Source: Halichondria panicea (Eukaryota; Porifera; Demospongiae; Suberitida; Halichondriidae). Taken from it: a stretch of DNA of 64,000 bases. Each line of letters opens with the position of its first letter. Positions within the stretch are counted from its first letter, which is position 1. The position numbers and the translations under genes were made by a program. Below, in pieces: positions 58,925 to 64,000 of the stretch. The stretch is from positions 4,899,378-4,963,377 of the forward strand of contig NC_087381.1 of assembly GCF_963675165.1 (NCBI RefSeq), written 5' to 3'. The notes under the pieces are model-generated. The model had not been told where the DNA came from, searched no databases, and saw only the letters and a program-made list of their open reading frames with translations.

Positions 58925-61366
58925 CCACGTATATGATTAGCATCTGTGAGAGGTGCACTTATTATACTGATGTGTGCACAGAACCGTATGAAATCTATTT
59001 TGTAATACAAGTGGATCAGATGTGTGTTAAAGATGTGTGTGCAATATGTACTTCACTCGTGATTGCCAATGTGATGTTCTGCTATGTATCACAAGTGAGG
59101 AAGGAGCTGCTCTGTTACACATCTGTGCATGTGAGCAAATGAGAGCAGTAATTTAAATTGTTTATTACTGTAGCTATTAAGAAGCAGGCATTAACGCTTG
59201 TTGACAGTGTGGAAAGGTGCAGACTCACATGAAGGTTTGTTAGACAACCAGAGTTTAATACTTTGGTTATTTTTATGTAGGGTAGAACAACTGGCCAGAC
59301 AGCTAGACGTCAGTCATCTATAGAGTGGAAACGCGTGAGTCTAACTATATAATTATGTATGCACTGATGATCAAAATTATAATTATATATTTCTAGGCTT
59401 GAAAGTCATCATTATTTTGACAACATTCAGACGAGGGGTTAATTGATGATCCACTACTTCCCTGTTACTTTATAATTATACATTTATTTCAATTATTAGA
59501 TGGCTGCTTTTATTGTGACCCCTTATGTGACTAACTATGAATGGCTCGCACTTTCAAAAGTGAGTGCACTACATGTACGTATACATTTAGACGTGTGTAC
59601 GTGTACATTTTACAATTCAAACTCTACCCCTGCGTGTGTATATATAGGTGTTCAGAGTTGCATAGTGTGCTTCATTTTGGAAAGCAGACAAGTATGTAAG
59701 CGGTTCTTAGACCTGGTAAGGAATGTAACCCACACATTAAAAAAAAAATAGAAGTGCACCCACTGCTCTACCTTGTGGAAGACCTTGCTGTCTCTTCGGT
59801 CCCACTGCTGCTTTTAATTAACACTGAAAGGTTAATGTTTAAACTGTGTACGTATATATGATATGTAATACTTCCTTCGTCTTGTGTTGCAGGTGTGAAG
59901 CCTTTAATTTATATTGATGAGGGAGAAGAAATAGACGAGCCCTATAAGTGGTGATATTACTGCTTCGTTTTCAACATTAGAAGCATTGAGATTTGTCTGC
60001 TCAAGTGGCTATTACCAGAGTGAGATTTTCAACAGTGAGTATTATAATTTATGCTGTTGGTTTACCTACGTTATACTTATTTAGGTGTGTTGCTGGGTTG
60101 ACTAATCTCTACAACCATGCAGCATGGAATGGCCTAGTGTCTCATCACACATCTTGGCAAGGCTATATCAGTCTGGAGCACTGAGAAAGGTAAGAATATT
60201 TATTGTACATGCATGGATTAAGCTATAATTATATGTTTGTTTGCATGCTATCTAAAAACAAGGCTCGTTGAGAGATATTACCAGATATTGCCTTGTCTTT
60301 CAATGGCACCAATCAGAATGGTGTGAAGTCTCAAGAGAATACGATATACATTCATCATCGTCTTGGATGTTTTGGTGCAAACGTATATGGAGCAGTTTAT
60401 GGACACATGTACGAATTACTTCTTGCTTGAATGTAAGTGTTCAATATCAATTTTGAATATAATATTATGCAATGTACCATTGACAATATATTTCAGGTTG
60501 TGTATGCAGGACTCCTGTTGTTCATTCTAATTGCTTAATTGACGGCATATAGTGGTCTGTGCCAAGAAGAATCTTCTCCCTTCCACCTTACCAAAATGAG
60601 AGGCTTTTGACCCTTCGGACTGAACACGTAAACACATGTTCCTGACATGTACATATGTTACACTGGACAATTCGACCTACAGGAGCTCGAGTTGGGTTTC
60701 ACCATATACAATGAGCAAGACTGTCCGTTGTTAACTTAACATTACTACGCAGCCTTTTACAATCGAACAAGAACGAGAGCAACTTAGAATTATCATAGTA
60801 ATTTTTATAAGTTGTCCTCTAGCTATTTTAACCATCCTTTTCATGCATGCACTTGTCAATACATAATTATCTCTGCCAACCTGCATGATTGTAGATCTAG
60901 TCTACTGTAAATACAATGATATACAACCAAGCCACTAGCTCTAGCTTTAATATATTTACATGTCTGTACCAGATTATGTACAATGCTGAATCACAACTGT
61001 ACAGCTTCCGCACATATCTGTGCTATCACTTGTGTAACACATCATTGCCCAGATGAAATGTACAAGTTCAATTGCACACAACTGTACGGACTTGTACATT
61101 AACAGATCAGGACTTTTTGGTTGTGTAAAGGCTTTGCACCACAGCAGGTTGTCAGCTGAAGCTATCCTTGAGATTCTAATCGTTTTGTGAGCTACTACTT
61201 GCCCCAGCCTGCCCGTAAGCTGTTGAAAGTGTATCACTAGTCTCAGTAAAATCTCTCTGTGCTGAACACTAGTAGGTGTACAGTTCACATACAGAATTCC
61301 AAGCTTTTCAGTAATTGAAGTTGAACTGAGGCAAGGAACATTTCAGTTTGAACAGGATCTGTACGT
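58925..61366. other. No confident gene
   Basis: Several short open frames with plausible splice sites lie on the plus strand (for example around 59500 and 59993). None shows a recognisable domain. They may be 5' parts of the spliced gene that follows, or debris of a transposon-derived gene. Confidence 0.4.
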
Positions 61367-61633
61367 GTGTATGATGGATTCTTGAGATCAGACCAGAGCT
61401 TTCCAGACCCTTCTAGACCGTCTACCACCCCTTTTGCTATCACTATTAAAGACCATTGTTTTGTTGATGTAAGTTGCTACCCAATTTTGTTGTACTGGTG
61501 CATACTCAAGTACTATATACTTCTCTTACAGGTTGAAGAGTTTTGTAAAGTTGTGTACGTACGACACCTAAAGGCTTTTGACAAGCTTGGTTTTCTAATC
61601 GTATGGGATTGGCTACTTAATGATGGAGACTGA
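61367..61633 (+). CDS. Unrecognised spliced open frame
   Basis: Two exon-like segments join in phase 0: up to 61468 (donor GTAAGT) and 61532-61633 (acceptor CTTACAG), reading ...KDHCFVD then VEEFCKVVYVRHLKAFDKLG and a stop. The 5' limit is uncertain. I do not recognise the family. Its closeness to the next open frame suggests they once belonged to one gene. Confidence 0.35.
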   Translation: MYDGFLRSDQSFPDPSRPSTTPFAITIKDHCFVDVSCYPILLYWCILKYYILLLQVEEFCKVVYVRHLKAFDKLGFLIVWDWLLNDGD

Positions 61634-62154
61634 TGATGATACTGATAGTAGTGTGTGTGACAGAATATCTAGTGAAGAGTTTGCATCCCAAGAAGAAGAC
61701 ACTCAAGAGAGCTATGTTCCATTTAAATGCATAGGTGTCACTCGTGATACGGAGTATCAGAACATTCTCCGTGAAGTTAAGGATATAATTAGATGTTGTA
61801 GCACCTTTACTTGAACTGCAACTTTCAATAATTGTATGGTCATCATTTGTCACAATAAGTGGTGACATTGTTCCAGTGAAGATGAAACCTGAGCCAGAGA
61901 ATATTGTTGATCCTGAGGCAATTTCTTTTCAGTGCCTTCATAATGGGGTTTGGCGGACAATTGGTTATGTTGTTTCTGAAATTTGTGAGGAAGTACACAC
62001 AGCTATCAAAAAAGGGGACATATTAGTAGTCAAGTTCGTGTGGGTAAAATTCAAGCTTTGGAAGAAACAGCCTGGTTATTATGCTTGTATTGGAGTCACT
62101 CGGAGAGGAGAATGGTCGATAAAGGTTAAAAGATGTTGTAGCACCTTTACTTGA
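61620..62154 (+). pseudogene. Split domain resembling HIRAN-like region of repetitive gene family
   Basis: The first piece (61620-61790) ends PFKCIGVTRDTEYQNILREV. After about 70 nt the second piece resumes (about 61862) with GDIVPVKMKPEPENIVDPEA and IGYVVSEICEEVHTAI, ending GVTRRGEW. The order GVTRD...VPVK..PEN..D..AI...IGYV is that of HIRAN-like domains and of uncharacterised, repeat-like proteins in sponges and cnidarians; this is from memory. Each piece runs into an almost identical 68-bp sequence with a stop. Intron or insertion is undecided, so the gene is marked as probably broken. Confidence 0.4.
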
Positions 62155-62196
62155 ACTGTAACTTTCAATAATTGTATGGTCATCATTTGTCACAGT
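61788..62196 (+). repeat. Two 68-bp direct repeats
   Basis: AGATGTTGTAGCACCTTTAC... at 61791-61855 recurs at 62131-62196 with one or two differences. Each copy follows directly on one half of the HIRAN-like frame. Confidence 0.8.
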
Positions 62197-62309
62197 TGTT
62201 ATAATTCTGAACGTATGACATTGGATAATTAACGCATGCAAATGACGTATGATAATTAAAGAATACAAGGTAAAGAATACATATAATAGCAGTAATATGT
62301 CCTCGAAAG

Positions 62310-63746
62310 TTAGACATACAAGTGTTTGGAAATGTAAGTGGGAATATTAGGTGGTGGCGGCAGCTCTTCTGGTGGATTGTGAAAAATCGCTCTTGTATGA
62401 AGAGTTTTGTGTGATGGAAGGGAGGCCTTCCCACTTGAAAACATAGAAGTGGCCATCGACTCAGCTCTCGAGACTCTAGACATTTTTCTTGGTGATTGTG
62501 TGGATGGAATGTCAAAATCAGGTCTGTCACCCTCATAGAAGCGGTCGTGGTTGGAGGTATAATAAAAATATGGCAGATCGGGGTCATTCCGTTTCTCATA
62601 CTCATTACAGATTTTTCTCCAAGAAAACTTCACTTCTTTCGACGTAAAGTTTTTCCCGAGTAAATCCCTCACCACACTAAAAAAACACTCTACATCATCA
62701 GTGGTAGATGCTCGTGGGTGTTCAGGTGGCAAACTCCGGTTAACTAGCTCAATTCGTCGAAACTCAGAGGTCTCAATGTGTAAGATAACTGCAATCAACA
62801 CTTCACTAAACCCACGCACACTGGATATGTCCCTATCAAAAAAGCATACTGATTGTTTCATAGGGTTAGCGGTGAGCTTACTTGTTTACTTCCAATAAGC
62901 TGAAGTCATATTCAGACTGGTGCCAGGGCATGAGATCGTCCAGAATATACTGCAGGAACTTGTAGTTCAGCCGGCATCTCTGAAGCTGAGATAATCCACG
63001 CTCATCAGCTGCACGTCTCCAACCGTTTACAGCATGAATGTAGTTGGCCTCAGCTGTGTATCCTTTCCTTTCCATGAAGTGTGCCAGAGGTAGAGAAAAC
63101 AATCTTTCAGCATCACTGACCGATTGCTTTCTCAAACCGACAAGAGCAGAGTGTGTCAATCTAGAGGTTTCGTCCTTGAGAGCTTCCATATAGTGCTCTA
63201 CTTCAATGTCATCTGGACCTCCATTACGGGTACACTTGGCCATCCTCTGTATAAATTAAAGAGTGCAGTGTGTAAATGTAAATGTACATTCATTATTATG
63301 TATAAAAGAGTGCAGTGTGTAAATGTAAATGTACCTTCAGTACATGGGCCGGGTCTTATCTCTCATAAAAGACGTTTCCAGTTTCTGGATGAACTTCTGG
63401 CACATGCAAATGTTGTCTGAAAGGTACACCATTTCGATCGTATTCTCTGACGGTGTGGTGAACTCAAGTTGAGCTAAAATAGACCTCAATTTGTCCACTT
63501 CTTCTTCTCTCTTTCCTACGGTAATTATTAATTATCATCTTCGAGCATTAATTTATGTGCAACTTGTGTTACCTGGAATCCACGAATGAAATTTGTAGCC
63601 ACTTGGAACCGTGCGAGGTCTAAATCGAGATATGATATCCTCCCATGTGAGGCCAAGAACTTCCTTCCAAATGTGTATCTCACATAGTAGCTGTGCTGAT
63701 ACGAAAGGACTTGGTTTCAGACATGTGATCAATGAGTTTGCCATCA
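62310..63746 (-). pseudogene. Decaying transposon-derived gene, at least 4 exons
   Basis: Exon-like segments on the minus strand: 63746-63573 (WKEVLGLTWEDIISRFRP), 63515-63335 (EEEVDKLRSILAQLEF), 63246-62882 (CTRNGGPDDIEVEHYMEALK) and about 62858-62310 (STTDDVECFFSVVRDLLGKN, then YFYYTSNHDRFYEG). The DDVECFF...RDLLG pattern is one I associate with abundant, unnamed transposon-like proteins in sponges and cnidarians. Exon 2 has an in-frame TGA before its donor, and the exon 2/3 and 3/4 phases do not match, so the gene looks broken. Alternative donors could rescue part of it. Confidence 0.5.
63263..63335. repeat. Tandem duplication at an exon-intron border
   Basis: AGAGTGCAGTGTGTAAATGT with AAATGTAC is repeated about 44 bp apart. 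It covers most of the short intron between the second and third exon-like segments and touches the donor site. Confidence 0.75.
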
Positions 63747-64000
63747 CTGAAATATAGAAAAAAATCTATGAGTGAAAAACGTACATGAACCTGACCTAAC
63801 AAATTACGTTTTGGAGTCAGCAGATACTTTCTTTTATAAGCGGGAGTACTTAGCCCTGATGGTAGAGCGAATTTGAAGCACAGACAGGGGTCTGGTATAC
63901 CCTTTGTTTCTCATCGAATTATACTCACCGTCGCTACTAAATCCTAAAAGATACACATAATTATGTACACATAATAATACACTATTTTGTATATAGGTCT

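Overview
This window is eukaryotic genomic DNA. The genes have GT-AG introns and the sequence is AT-rich, full of short palindromic words (ATAATTAT, CATGCATG, TACGTACGTA) and crowded with miniature transposons. The best guess is a demosponge. The largest gene encodes a secreted Calx-beta protein that resembles sponge aggregation-factor core proteins; the species itself cannot be fixed from the sequence.

Layout. 1-5.3 kb is non-genic and holds hairpin elements. 5.35-7.43 kb and about 14.09-16.2 kb are two arms of an inverted segmental duplication. Each arm carries a small secreted lectin-like gene (signal exon plus a Cys-rich SUEL-like exon). Only the right arm keeps a third, splice-compatible exon encoding an AbfB-like (ricin-type) carbohydrate-binding fold. 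Between the arms lies a GC-rich block of tandem repeats (8.6-13.4 kb) next to a dead last exon of an ABHD2-like gene. The intact ABHD2-like lipase gene (seven exons, 478 codons) occupies 17.1-21.9 kb on the minus strand. It is head-to-head with the plus-strand aggregation-factor-like gene (22.8-34.2 kb, 19 exons; the exon chain sums exactly to 1127 codons plus stop).

Convergent with that gene is a 3.5-kb single-exon coding sequence (34.98-38.47 kb, minus). It encodes a four-part fusion: a TPT/SLC35E-type transporter of about 10 membrane helices, one extra membrane helix, a DXD-type sugar transferase module, a polysaccharide pyruvyl transferase module, and a second sugar transferase module. 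A >10-kb tandem duplication (about 32.47-43.08 kb and 43.82-57.84 kb) repeats the 3' end of the aggregation-factor gene as a dead fragment, and repeats the whole fusion gene as a second intact copy (46.04-49.53 kb).

Most interesting reading. TPT-family proteins can carry phosphoenolpyruvate (PEP), PEP is the donor for pyruvyl transferases, and pyruvylated galactose is a known part of an adhesion glycan on a sponge aggregation factor. A single polypeptide that imports PEP into the Golgi and uses it to pyruvylate glycans, encoded beside an aggregation-factor-like gene, would be a coherent and, as far as I know, undescribed system. The linkage and fusion are seen in the sequence; the function is inferred.

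The rest (53-64 kb) is a transposon-dense tail. It has nested miniature elements whose target-site duplications and empty sites can be read directly because of the duplications, followed by remnants of a spliced transposon-derived gene family on both strands.
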